Assembly (NCBI RefSeq): GCF_014925405.1
Contig: NZ_AQHJ01000018.1
Coordinates: forward strand, 1-49,871
Direction: 5' to 3'
DNA: 49,871 bases
From: Pseudoalteromonas ulvae UL12
GTDB lineage: Bacteria > Pseudomonadota > Gammaproteobacteria > Enterobacterales > Alteromonadaceae
Under the pieces are notes generated by a model. It did not search any database. It had not been told where the DNA came from and saw only the letters and a list, made by a program, of their open reading frames with translations. The stretch's first letter is position 1. Every line of letters begins with the position of its first letter. Below are positions 1 to 8,743 of this stretch, in pieces. Both the position numbers and the translations under genes were made by a program.

Positions 1-8
1 CAGGCTCC
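1..8 (+). rRNA. 3' end of a 5S rRNA gene (partial, probable)
   Basis: The first bases read CAGGCTCC and are followed at once by a strong terminator. Gammaproteobacterial 5S rRNA ends in a GCCAGGC-type sequence that pairs with its 5' end, usually with the operon terminator just after it. Only a few bases are visible, so this rests on context, including the stable-RNA promoter at the other end of the window. The exact 3' boundary is uncertain. Confidence 0.45.
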
Positions 9-18
9 TATTAAGAAA

Positions 19-45
19 AGCCCGACTCACTGAGTCGGGCTTTTT
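19..45. terminator. Intrinsic terminator, usable on both strands
   Basis: A perfect 10-base stem (19-28 with 32-41) with a three-base loop is followed by a run of T on the + strand. Four A residues precede it, so it also works leftward. It would end the upstream, probably rRNA, transcript and also catch the leftward CheW-CZB transcript whose stop codon is at 79. Confidence 0.85.
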
Positions 46-78
46 GCTGTCTGCTGTTTAAGTTTTAACAAATCACTT

Positions 79-906
79 TTATTCAATTAGAGTTGCTTCT
101 TCGAGCTCGCTAGGTTTAAAAATTGCACTAGAGTCAATTATTACACTGTGTGATTTTTCCATTTTGATTAAACCGCGCATCATGTTGCGAGTTTGTGGGT
201 CGATATCAAAACCGATACTAGTCAATTTATCTAGAGGTTTGATATCTGATTTATCAACACTGACACTGTCTTCTACCTTATCGACAAGTAAACCAATATG
301 TGGATTTTGACCGTCTTTCGTCGTAAATATAATGATAGGTTTGTAATCTAGTACGACTTGTTCTCGGGCTGATTCAAATAGTCTTAGCAAGAGTGTGAAA
401 GTTGTTCTTTTTTCTGAGGCAAATATCTCGAGTGCTTCCTCTTTTTGTCCTTGCCGAATTAAATTAAGTAATGTGTCAGCTAATGAGTGGATGCGCTTAT
501 GAGGTTCATCGAAACGTTTTAAGATTGAGTCTAAATCTTCATTATCAGTTTTAAAATTGTCATACCATTTTCCGAAAGCACATTGATGTGGATCCCGAGC
601 AAGGCCAAATGGTTCACCAGTTGTAATGCTGTGCTCAAGCTGTTTAAACCATTCGATATGGTCTTTTTCTCGCGCTTGTAATAAATCAGCTAGACTTGCA
701 TTGGTTACGTGTGTGGATTCATTATTGAGAATTAAGCCAAGATCGAAAATTGGGGTTGGCGAGCCCATATAATCTTTAACGCCGATAAAGCTTTTATTAT
801 TGTTAGGAAGAGCCGTTAGATTGTTCTCAAACCGTTCAGTTAATAAAATATCAAGGATTTTGAGTGCTATTGTTTTTTGGCCAACCTTGAAGTTTATAAA
901 GTCCAT
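79..906 (-). CDS. CheW-like coupling protein with inserted CZB zinc-binding domain
   Basis: This 275-residue protein begins and ends as a CheW domain: residues 1-60 contain the PIFDL strand, and residues 190-270 contain an IGLLVDKVEDS segment followed by MRGLIKME. The middle, about residues 73-185, is a chemoreceptor zinc-binding (CZB) domain. Its signature is visible: HIEW with His83, CAFGKW with Cys109, and His136 and His140 in a PHKRIH helix, the expected three-His one-Cys zinc set. CheW proteins link receptors to the kinase CheA, and CZB domains of other proteins bind zinc and respond to oxidants such as hypochlorous acid. The inferred role is a coupling protein whose signalling is tuned by zinc or redox state in the cytoplasm. 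The ATG start has a GAGGGA ribosome site. The gene stands alone, with no other chemotaxis gene adjacent. Confidence 0.85.
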   Translation of the reverse strand: MDFINFKVGQKTIALKILDILLTERFENNLTALPNNNKSFIGVKDYMGSPTPIFDLGLILNNESTHVTNASLADLLQAREKDHIEWFKQLEHSITTGEPFGLARDPHQCAFGKWYDNFKTDNEDLDSILKRFDEPHKRIHSLADTLLNLIRQGQKEEALEIFASEKRTTFTLLLRLFESAREQVVLDYKPIIIFTTKDGQNPHIGLLVDKVEDSVSVDKSDIKPLDKLTSIGFDIDPQTRNMMRGLIKMEKSHSVIIDSSAIFKPSELEEATLIE

Positions 907-1056
907 CAGTCCCTCTTTTTTGTTAGCGTTTTACTACTAAAAGCATAGAACATGGATTAAATAATGCTTGAATTAATTCGCCTTTTTATCGGGTTTTGTT
1001 TCAACCTATGTCGAAATTCGTTAAGCTGAACAAAATTAAAAATCATCGTTGTCGCT

Positions 1057-2205
1057 ATGTTTAAATTATCTCTTTTGTTTACTGCCTCTTTATTTAGCCC
1101 GCTCATCCAAGCGCAGACTTTCACAATTGAAGAACTTCGATTAGATAAAGCTCAAAAAGTGCTGCCTGCTTTAAAACATAAAAACCATCAAGTAGATACA
1201 GATATGGCATTATTGCTCAAGAAGGGTGACTTTACCCAGACTATTGATAATTTACGAGCTTACGCTGAGCAATTATGGAGCAATGAAAAGAAAGCAGTAC
1301 AATTAGGTGCGCTGGATGATAGGGCATTATATTGGCAGCGCTTAGCTGGGACAAAAGCTATAAAGCAACATGGTCTTTCATTTAGTGCGTCTCAACGAGA
1401 TGCGCTGATCGAAGTATTTGAAGCGGCAAGTCGAGGTCGCACCGAACTCGCTTATTCTAAGGGAGCAACCAAGAAGATTTTGCTAACAGGTTTTGACCCG
1501 TTTTTACTCGATAAGAATATAGCTCAGAGTAACCCTTCTGGTATCGCTGCTTTACTTCTTGATGGGCAGGTAATTGAATATAAAGGTATTACTGCTGAAA
1601 TAAATACGGTCATGATCCCTGTACGCTATGAGGACTTCGATCATGGTGAGATCGAATCCTTGTTAGCGCCGTTTTATGCTACCGAAAGTGTTGATTTAAT
1701 CGCTACGATCTCAATGGGGCGCGAACATTTCGATTTAGAGCATTTTCCAGGAAAGCGCCGCAGTGTGATAGCTCCTGATAATTTGAATGTGGTGACTGGG
1801 GCGAATGAATCAAACCCTATTATTCCTTTGCTCGGTAATTTGCCATTGAGTGGTCCTGAGTTTGTAAGCTATAGCTTGCCTTACAGTGCGATGACTCAAG
1901 CTAGTGGTGAATATAAAGTGATTGATAATCGTGAAGTTGTGATTCTTCAGCAGCCTGAGAATAAAAAGTTTGCAGCACAAAGTTTATCAGAGTTAGAACA
2001 TGCTACAGCGGTCAAAGGTGGTGGCGGTGGCTATTTATCTAACGAAATTTCTTATCGTAGTATTCGTCTACGGAACTTATTAGGCTCCCAGATCCCGACC
2101 GGGCATATCCATACGCCGCGTATTATTGGCTTCGACGAAAAAGCAAATTTAGCAGTGACGGCACAAATAAAAGAAATGCTTCGCTTGTCGTTAACTGAAA
2201 TTTAG
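1057..2205 (+). CDS. Secreted pyroglutamyl-peptidase-like (C15 family) protein, Ser at the catalytic Cys position
   Basis: A signal peptide (residues 1-19, ending IQA) precedes about 110 residues of unassigned sequence and then a C15-type domain. The GFDPF motif at 145-149 is diagnostic of pyrrolidone-carboxyl peptidases, which remove N-terminal pyroglutamate. Glu228 lies where the catalytic Glu is expected, and GHIHTP supplies His352. The catalytic segment normally reads G-x-x-x-C-N, but here it is GGYLSN, with Ser328 in place of Cys. The protein may therefore be inactive, use Ser, or bind rather than cut. At 382 residues it is far longer than the usual cytoplasmic enzyme of about 215, because of the signal peptide and N-terminal extension. 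Its stop codon overlaps the stop of the convergent binding-protein gene by 3 bases, with no room for a terminator. Confidence 0.75.
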   Translation: MFKLSLLFTASLFSPLIQAQTFTIEELRLDKAQKVLPALKHKNHQVDTDMALLLKKGDFTQTIDNLRAYAEQLWSNEKKAVQLGALDDRALYWQRLAGTKAIKQHGLSFSASQRDALIEVFEAASRGRTELAYSKGATKKILLTGFDPFLLDKNIAQSNPSGIAALLLDGQVIEYKGITAEINTVMIPVRYEDFDHGEIESLLAPFYATESVDLIATISMGREHFDLEHFPGKRRSVIAPDNLNVVTGANESNPIIPLLGNLPLSGPEFVSYSLPYSAMTQASGEYKVIDNREVVILQQPENKKFAAQSLSELEHATAVKGGGGGYLSNEISYRSIRLRNLLGSQIPTGHIHTPRIIGFDEKANLAVTAQIKEMLRLSLTEI

Positions 2206-3299
2206 TGAGAGAAAGACATGTAAACGTGTTTTAAGCCTTGGTGGTCACTCTTATCAGAGTTTATTTCTAAGCCATAAAAATCACCAGATAGTGATGTTAG
2301 TTTATTTAGCAAGCAGGTTTGATTTAATTGGCGGCCACAACTTGACGCAGTTTCGATAAAGACTTTAGCATTAATGAATCCTTCAAAGCTTACTTGATTA
2401 TATTCGGTCATGCCTTGTGCTTTTGCTAATGCCCTAAATTCAAAGCAGATTTCAAGTTGGCATGTTGAAGGATTTGGTACGACCTCAGATACAATAATAT
2501 CGCTTGGATACTTGATGTGCTTGAATAACTCTTTACTCGACGCAAAAGAAACAGTGGCAAAGGTAGGTTTAAACTGATGTTCAAAGCCTAAGTTGATTAG
2601 TTCACTTAAGGGCTTATAGGTGCCAACTAGACTGACAGCTTCAAGATCGTGTTGTTCGAGTGCTAGCAATGCTGCTTTTATATCTGATGTATTGCGCCTA
2701 AAGCGGGTTGTAATCACGGGGGTGAGTTTGTGTTCAGCAAGTGCTGTATGAAGTGCTTCTTCTAGTGCAAGTCCAAACTCATCAGCTTGTATTAACAGGC
2801 CAATTTTAGTGTATTTGCGAGAGTTAACGAGGTAGTGTATTTGTGCGACGGCTTCTTGTTGGTAGCTGGCTCTTAAATTATAAATCGTAGGGCGAGTCGG
2901 TGTACGCAAGAACGCTGCGCCAGTAAAGGGCATTAAATAGGGGACTTTACTGCTTTCAAGTAAGGGGAGAATCGCATGTGAAGTTGGGGTGCCAACATAT
3001 CCGAACAGAGCAAAAATATCTTTTTGAAGCAGTAATAAACGGGTGTTTTCGACTGTTCTGATGGGTTCATAACCGTCATCAAGGCTAATCACTTGAATTT
3101 TTCGACCAAATACACCGCCCTTACGGTTAACTTCATCAAAATACAATTGCGAGCCTTGCTTAATATGTTGGCCTAATTGTTCTGATGGGCCAGATAAAGC
3201 ATTCGACATGCCCAAAGTAATAGAGTTGTCAGTGATACCATATTCAGCCGCACATAAAGGGCTAAGTAAGAGTATGATCGGAATTAAACAGCGTATCAA
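2202..3299 (-). CDS. Periplasmic substrate-binding protein, branched-chain amino acid type (LivK-like)
   Basis: A 365-residue exported protein with a signal peptide (residues 1-18) and a Peripla_BP_6-type fold. The mature start resembles ABC-transporter binding proteins: ITLGMSNALSGPSEQLG, then a segment with YFDEVNRKGGVFGRKI and a DDGYEP turn. This family binds amino acids, amides or urea, and some members serve as sensor domains. No permease or ATPase gene lies nearby, so its partner is unknown. The start codon is TTG with a GAGGGA ribosome site, and it lies inside the 3' end of tmcA with a 38-base overlap, which implies translational coupling. It is the third gene of a uvrD-tmcA unit with which it has no obvious functional link. 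Confidence 0.8.
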   Translation of the reverse strand: MIRCLIPIILLLSPLCAAEYGITDNSITLGMSNALSGPSEQLGQHIKQGSQLYFDEVNRKGGVFGRKIQVISLDDGYEPIRTVENTRLLLLQKDIFALFGYVGTPTSHAILPLLESSKVPYLMPFTGAAFLRTPTRPTIYNLRASYQQEAVAQIHYLVNSRKYTKIGLLIQADEFGLALEEALHTALAEHKLTPVITTRFRRNTSDIKAALLALEQHDLEAVSLVGTYKPLSELINLGFEHQFKPTFATVSFASSKELFKHIKYPSDIIVSEVVPNPSTCQLEICFEFRALAKAQGMTEYNQVSFEGFINAKVFIETASSCGRQLNQTCLLNKLTSLSGDFYGLEINSDKSDHQGLKHVYMSFSH

Positions 3300-5367
3300 A
3301 TTGTCCCTCGACTAATAGAAACCACTCATTAATTGCCTCTTTTATGTTGATTTGCAATGATTTCTTACCATTGATATTCAGTTCTAAAGCGAGACTTTGC
3401 AATGTTTGCTTTTGTAATATTAGCTTAATTAGCATTGCTTGCGAGTTTATCGAACATTCATTAAGTAAATGATGACAGTGCCAAAGTAAGCGCCAACAGC
3501 TTGCAAAGCTATCAGCAAATTGCAGCTGCCCATTTAAGTATCGTTTCACAATGTGTACATCACGCATTTGCGCTACATCATGCTTTGTATCTGTTAATAG
3601 TTGTAACACTAAATGGTGATCGAGATGAGAAAAGTGATGCATTAAATTCAGTGGTAGATCCCGATTAAATCGAGAGTTTAATAGAGTAAGCTGCGAGATT
3701 TCTTCTGCTAGATCTTTGATCATTAAACATGCATGTTCGCCACTAATATGGTCTTTACTAAAACCAACTTTACATAAACGATAAGCTTGGCTTTGCCAAA
3801 AATTAATTAGCTCAGCTTGCCCGCCAAAACTAGCGCCTATTATGCTAATTTGCCCTGCGAGAGTCGCTTCAATGAACGAAAGAAGTTGCTTCCCTATTTG
3901 CTGGCGTTGTAATTGAGGTTGCACAGTAATTCGCACGATTCTTGCCATAGAACGCTGTAAGTCTTTACTATCACCAGTTAGTTGCGCAAGGGATTGTGCC
4001 ATTAAGTGCCCTTTTGGTCTGCGTGATCCAGTGATAATTTGTTCGCTTAATTCATGACTGAGCTGACCTTCTAGCTGAACTAGGGCGGTGCCAATGACTC
4101 GGTTGTGCTGTGTGGCAATAAATATTTTGAGCCCTGCTGCATCCAGCAAGTGGCGAAGATCATTGGCAGAGGTTTGATAGTGGGCCATTACTAACAGAGC
4201 AAAAACTTGTTTGAGTAAGGCTTCATCTTGGCTTAATTCTTCTTGGGTTACTAATGCGAAATGCGTTGTATCATCATTTTGTGTGTCAGATGATTCAGCA
4301 TCAAGGCACAATAGCCGATTAATATGATTTTCGAGCGGATCTTGAGCGGCAAACCGAATAGGTTGGTGAAGTGAAATAAAATGCGCACCTGCAAAATGCT
4401 GCTTTATATAAGGGCAAAAACGAAGCGTAAATCCTCTGCCCGACCCTTCATAACCATGCTCTGTGGTGGCAAAAATAATTCGATTAAAAGTATGAAGCGT
4501 TTTGATTAAAAAAGGCACAGGTAACGTGGCTGCTTCATCAATTAATAAAACGTCAGTTTGATTGTGATACTCAAATAACTGATCTGGTGGAACAAACTGT
4601 AGTGCGCCAGCTGGCGGTTGTACTTGATTGCTTTTAAGTGCGAGATGCGAGTGATAAAACTGAAAGGTCGTGTCTATTGCACTTTTTTGAGCGGCACAAA
4701 TTGTTACTCGTTTACCTTTATAAGCTAACATCGCCGCTGTGATCCCAAGGGCCGCAGATTTACCACGTCCGCGATCGGCTCTTAATAATACCGGGCGATG
4801 GGCTCGGCCTAATGCGTATTTTTGTAGTGTTTTTAGCGCTGCTTGCTGCTCAACATACGGATCTTCGCTGGACTGAGGTGAAATATCTGGAATGTATAGA
4901 CCATCGTTCTGATCATAAAAAATGCAGAAGCATTGGGTTAATGTGCGGTTAAATCGTGTATTAAAGTTGCTGCGAGCACTACTTTGTTCGGCAGATTGAT
5001 ATGAACTAAATTGTGGGTCGATAAAAGTATTTAATTGCGCCCGAGAAGGAAGCAAGAGTATCAGCAATCCACCTGCTCTTACTGTACCTGATACTGCCGC
5101 GAGTAAATTTGGCTTTAGCCCTGAAAAGCCATCATAAATAACATGCTGATTTTCTTGGCCAAGTAATTGGTGAGTGTGTTCGGGCCAAATCGCATTTTGG
5201 AGCAATTCATGATTACTCAGAATTAAGGGAGAGCTTGAGCAATCCTCACTAAGTTGCAGTGCTTGTTGGTAAACCCAAGATTGTTCACCAGTAATAACCA
5301 GCAGCTGACGATGACGGTTTTGCGTCAGCTGCGATAAATAGTTATTTAACTGAAAACTAAGTGACAT
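3262..5367 (-). CDS. tmcA: tRNA(Met) cytidine acetyltransferase TmcA
   Basis: TmcA uses ATP and acetyl-CoA to make N4-acetylcytidine at the wobble base of elongator tRNA-Met, which improves AUG decoding accuracy. The 701-residue protein (E. coli about 670) has the expected order. An N-terminal DUF1726-like region covers about 1-150. A helicase-like ATPase follows, with a Walker A ADRGRGKSA at 197-205 and DEAA at 277-280. A GNAT acetyltransferase domain with an acetyl-CoA loop sits near 476-500 (RITVQPQLQRQQIGKQLL), and a helical tail follows. Its ATG directly follows the TAA of uvrD with no gap, so the two are almost certainly cotranscribed and coupled. Its 3' end overlaps the following binding-protein gene. 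Confidence 0.93.
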   Translation of the reverse strand: MSLSFQLNNYLSQLTQNRHRQLLVITGEQSWVYQQALQLSEDCSSSPLILSNHELLQNAIWPEHTHQLLGQENQHVIYDGFSGLKPNLLAAVSGTVRAGGLLILLLPSRAQLNTFIDPQFSSYQSAEQSSARSNFNTRFNRTLTQCFCIFYDQNDGLYIPDISPQSSEDPYVEQQAALKTLQKYALGRAHRPVLLRADRGRGKSAALGITAAMLAYKGKRVTICAAQKSAIDTTFQFYHSHLALKSNQVQPPAGALQFVPPDQLFEYHNQTDVLLIDEAATLPVPFLIKTLHTFNRIIFATTEHGYEGSGRGFTLRFCPYIKQHFAGAHFISLHQPIRFAAQDPLENHINRLLCLDAESSDTQNDDTTHFALVTQEELSQDEALLKQVFALLVMAHYQTSANDLRHLLDAAGLKIFIATQHNRVIGTALVQLEGQLSHELSEQIITGSRRPKGHLMAQSLAQLTGDSKDLQRSMARIVRITVQPQLQRQQIGKQLLSFIEATLAGQISIIGASFGGQAELINFWQSQAYRLCKVGFSKDHISGEHACLMIKDLAEEISQLTLLNSRFNRDLPLNLMHHFSHLDHHLVLQLLTDTKHDVAQMRDVHIVKRYLNGQLQFADSFASCWRLLWHCHHLLNECSINSQAMLIKLILQKQTLQSLALELNINGKKSLQINIKEAINEWFLLVEGQFDTLFNSDHTLT

Positions 5368-7533
5368 TTAGATGCTCTGCAGCCTAGCATACGCGGTGAC
5401 CAACCACTTTGTGCCAACATCATCAAAAGCGACTTGAATACGAGACTGCGCACCGGTTCCTTCATAATTGAGGACAGTACCTTCACCAAATTTAGTATGA
5501 AGTACACGTTGGCCTAAATTAAAACCCGTATCTTCAAAGGCGGCATGACTCATTGTGGAGCTAAAGCGGTTACTCGCTTGCGGGCGTGTAACTTGAGTTT
5601 TGATGCGAATTTCTTCGATGCATTGCTCTGGTATTTCGCGTAAAAAGCGTGAAGGACTGTGGTATTTTTCTTGGCCGTATAGTCTGCGTGTTTCGGCGTG
5701 GCTAATGTAGAGCTTTTCCATAGCGCGGGTCATACCAACGTAGCAAAGGCGTCGCTCTTCCTCAAGGCGGCCAGACTCTTCGTTACTTTGTTGGGATGGA
5801 AACATCCCTTCTTCGACACCAGCCATAAAGACTAATGGAAATTCGAGCCCTTTTGCCGAATGGAGCGTCATCATTTGCACGGCATCTTCGTGTTCTTCTG
5901 CTTGACCTTCGCCAGACTCTAATGCGGTATACGATAAAAAACCAGTCAGAGGAGAGGCGAACTCTTCTTCTTCAGGGAGTTCAAATTGGCCACAAGCGTT
6001 GATTAATTCTTCCAAGTTTTCTACTCGGGCTCGGCCTTTTTCACCTTTTTCGGCTTGATACATGGCCATCAAGCCAGAAGTGTTAATGGTGTATTTAGCT
6101 TGTTCTTCAAGATTGAGTTCTTGAATGTTTTCTTCTATTTGCTCGATTAAATTAACAAATGCTGTAATTGCCGATGCTGCACGGCCAGTTAAGTGCTTTT
6201 GTTCTATGAGTGCTTTAGCTGCATACCAAAGAGGGAGTGATTCATTGCGAGCGCAGTCACGAACTAAACTCAATGTTCGATCGCCAATGCCTCGGGTGGG
6301 CGTGTTGATAATACGCTCAAATGCTGCATCATCTTGGCGGTTGCCAATTAAGCGCAAATAAGACAGCGCATCTTTGATTTCTTGGCGTTCGAAGAAGCGC
6401 ATGCCGCCATAAATTCGGTATTTTAAACCTTCTTGAAGTAAAGCTTCTTCTAAGATTCGTGATTGCGCATTGTTGCGATATAAAATTGCGCTGTCTTGCA
6501 ACGCGTTGCCAGCGTTTAACCAAGAGCGGATTTTACCTACAATAAAACGCGCTTCATCTAACTCATTATAAGCAGCATAAATAGAAATCGGCTCACCTTC
6601 ATTGCCATCGGTCCATAAACTCTTGCCCATTCGCTCTGAATTATTGGCGATGAGTGCATTGGCAGCTTTGAGTATGGTACTTGTTGAGCGATAATTTTGT
6701 TCAAGGCGAATCGTTTGTGCATTAAAATCGCTTAAAAAGCGACGTATATTTTCGATTTTGGCGCCGCGCCATCCGTAAATTGATTGATCGTCATCACCCA
6801 CAATCATCACATTGCCGCCACTACCAGCCAGTAACTTTAACCATGCATATTGGATGGTATTGGTATCTTGAAATTCGTCAACCAGCATGTGAGGAAAGCG
6901 TTGTTGGTAATGACGAAGTAATGTTGGTTGAGTGTTGAGCAGCTCGTAACACCTCAAGAGTATCTCGGCAAAATCGACTAAACCTGCACGGTCACAGGCA
7001 TCTTGATAAGCAGTATAAATATTCAAGAACATCTGCTCATTCATATCATAAGCTTTGATATCTTTAGGGCGTAAACCTTCGTCTTTTTTAGCGCTGATAT
7101 ACCAAGAAACTTGTTTGGGAGGCCATTTTTTATCGTCAATGTTCATCGCTTTAAGTAAGCGTTTGATCATACGTTGTTGGTCATCAGAATCGAGAATTTG
7201 AAAAGCTTCAGGTAAATTTGCTTCACGGTGATGTGCGCGCAAAATTCGATGTGACAAGCCATGGAAAGTCCCAATCCACATCCCGCCAGCAGACGTGCTG
7301 ATGGTTTCTTCAACGCGAGAGCGCATTTCTTTTGCGGCTTTATTGGTAAAAGTGACGGCAAAGATACTGTAAGGCGATGCATGCTCGACTTGCATTAACC
7401 AAGCAATACGATGGACGAGTACTCGGGTTTTGCCAGAACCCGCACCAGCGAGAACCAGCATGTTTTGTAATGGCGCAGCAACAGCATCACGCTGTTTATC
7501 ATTTAAGCCATCGAGTAATTCAGAAACGTCCAT
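5368..7533 (-). CDS. uvrD: DNA helicase II UvrD
   Basis: UvrD is a superfamily 1 3'-5' helicase that unwinds nicked DNA in nucleotide excision repair and methyl-directed mismatch repair. It is 721 residues, against 720 in E. coli. Motif I AGAGSGKT is at 29-36, motif II DEFQDT at 219-224, and motif III GDDDQSIYGWRGA at 246-258. A C-terminal GQRVLHTKFGEGTV segment matches the Tudor-like tail that binds RNA polymerase in UvrD and PcrA. A LexA box lies 67 bases upstream of the ATG, which predicts SOS induction. It leads the uvrD-tmcA-binding protein operon. In E. coli uvrD also follows the dapF-xerC-yigB cluster; here cheV sits in between. Confidence 0.97.
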   Translation of the reverse strand: MDVSELLDGLNDKQRDAVAAPLQNMLVLAGAGSGKTRVLVHRIAWLMQVEHASPYSIFAVTFTNKAAKEMRSRVEETISTSAGGMWIGTFHGLSHRILRAHHREANLPEAFQILDSDDQQRMIKRLLKAMNIDDKKWPPKQVSWYISAKKDEGLRPKDIKAYDMNEQMFLNIYTAYQDACDRAGLVDFAEILLRCYELLNTQPTLLRHYQQRFPHMLVDEFQDTNTIQYAWLKLLAGSGGNVMIVGDDDQSIYGWRGAKIENIRRFLSDFNAQTIRLEQNYRSTSTILKAANALIANNSERMGKSLWTDGNEGEPISIYAAYNELDEARFIVGKIRSWLNAGNALQDSAILYRNNAQSRILEEALLQEGLKYRIYGGMRFFERQEIKDALSYLRLIGNRQDDAAFERIINTPTRGIGDRTLSLVRDCARNESLPLWYAAKALIEQKHLTGRAASAITAFVNLIEQIEENIQELNLEEQAKYTINTSGLMAMYQAEKGEKGRARVENLEELINACGQFELPEEEEFASPLTGFLSYTALESGEGQAEEHEDAVQMMTLHSAKGLEFPLVFMAGVEEGMFPSQQSNEESGRLEEERRLCYVGMTRAMEKLYISHAETRRLYGQEKYHSPSRFLREIPEQCIEEIRIKTQVTRPQASNRFSSTMSHAAFEDTGFNLGQRVLHTKFGEGTVLNYEGTGAQSRIQVAFDDVGTKWLVTAYARLQSI

Positions 7534-7599
7534 CAGTATACCTTTTTCAATTCTTATGCAGGCAGTATAACAGGAGTTTTTAGTGGGCTAAATAAAATA

Positions 7600-7615
7600 C
7601 TGTTTTTATGAACAG
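7600..7615 (-). promoter_or_regulatory. LexA (SOS) box upstream of uvrD
   Basis: The 16 bases fit CTG-N10-CAG exactly, with an AT-rich core and the flanking A and T that extend the gammaproteobacterial consensus (ACTG...CAGT). The site is 67 bases before the uvrD start, a usual operator position. uvrD is a classical LexA-regulated gene in E. coli, so position and target agree. Confidence 0.85.
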
Positions 7616-7703
7616 TTGTGTATGGAAACGTACACCAATCACAAACACAAACGCTTACTTTAAGTGAAAAGATTCAGAGGCTAAACTCTGCTCGCTACGC
7701 GAC

Positions 7704-8651
7704 TTACTGATCTTTTAAGGTTTGCTTTAGGCGATCCTGAACGGTTTCAACGAGTCTATCGGGCTGAAATTTAGATAAAAAGGCGTTACATCCCACTTTT
7801 TCAACCATGGCTTCGTTAAAACTGCCACTTAGCGAGGTGTTGAGTACTACAAATAGATTTTTGAGTTTAGGGTGATTGCGGATTTCAAAAGTAAGTCGGT
7901 AACCATCCATCACCGGCATTTCTGCATCTGTGATGACCATTAAAAATTCTTTTTCTACATCAATGCCTTCATTAGCCCATGATTGCAGTAAATCAAAAGC
8001 TTCTTGGCCATTTTGAGTAGGAATAATTTCAATCCCTAATTGGGACAGAGTGTCTTTAACTTGGCGCCTTGCAGTCGGAGAGTCGTCTGCATGCAATACT
8101 TTACGACCAGCAAACTTATCAACGATATCTGGATCTAAAATACCTTCTGATATTTCGACTGTGTACTCAACAATCTCAGCTAAGACTTTTTCAACATCGA
8201 TGATAGAAACTAACTCTTGCACACCATTTCGTTCTAATTTGGTCAGGGCGGTCAGATAATGGTTTTTACCAACACTGGACGGTGGTGGCATGATGTTTGA
8301 CCAAGTCATGTTAACTATTTGATCCACTTTACCAACTAAAAACCCTTGCACTGTTCGGTTATATTCTGTGATGACTAAATTACAATCTTCACCATGTTCA
8401 ATGGGAGGAAGGTTAATGGCTTGGCGTAAATCAATGACCGGAATTGATTCATTACGGATATTCGCAACCCCAGAAATTTTAGGGTGCGCATTGGGTAACA
8501 CACTGAGTTTGGGTAATTTAACGACTTCTTTCACTTTAAATACATTTAAAGCAAATAGGTTACGACCATGAAGGTGAAACAGGAGTAATTCAAGACGGTT
8601 TTCACCGACCAACTGAGTACGTTGATTAACGGAATCGAGAATACCTGCCAT
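7704..8651 (-). CDS. cheV: Chemotaxis coupling/adaptation protein CheV
   Basis: CheV is a CheW domain fused to a response-regulator receiver domain. It couples chemoreceptors to CheA and takes phosphate from CheA to adjust sensitivity. The CheW part covers residues 1-165 and the receiver about 180-312. The receiver has an acidic pair (Asp189, Asp190), the phospho-acceptor Asp242 in TDAEMP, and Lys294 in SKF, counted from the chosen start. I take the ATG at 8651, giving 315 residues and an MAGILDSVNQRTQL start as in known CheV proteins. A GTG four codons upstream is less likely. The gene sits alone between uvrD and yigB, where E. coli has no cheV. Confidence 0.93.
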   Translation of the reverse strand: MAGILDSVNQRTQLVGENRLELLLFHLHGRNLFALNVFKVKEVVKLPKLSVLPNAHPKISGVANIRNESIPVIDLRQAINLPPIEHGEDCNLVITEYNRTVQGFLVGKVDQIVNMTWSNIMPPPSSVGKNHYLTALTKLERNGVQELVSIIDVEKVLAEIVEYTVEISEGILDPDIVDKFAGRKVLHADDSPTARRQVKDTLSQLGIEIIPTQNGQEAFDLLQSWANEGIDVEKEFLMVITDAEMPVMDGYRLTFEIRNHPKLKNLFVVLNTSLSGSFNEAMVEKVGCNAFLSKFQPDRLVETVQDRLKQTLKDQ

Positions 8652-8743
8652 GTTTAACCACACTTCATCAAATCAATATCTTTATAGTTTAATACGATTT
8701 ACTCATAAACCTAATTAATTCCGGTAATTTTTGTGGCGTACGC

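Noticed and set aside
7675..7690. A short hairpin after cheV as a terminator.
   Set aside because: The stem is only five base pairs and the following T tract is interrupted, so it is not reliable.
8652..8740. A sigma-28 flagellar promoter before cheV.
   Set aside because: The best TAAA-spacer-GATA match agrees at only about half of the -10 positions.
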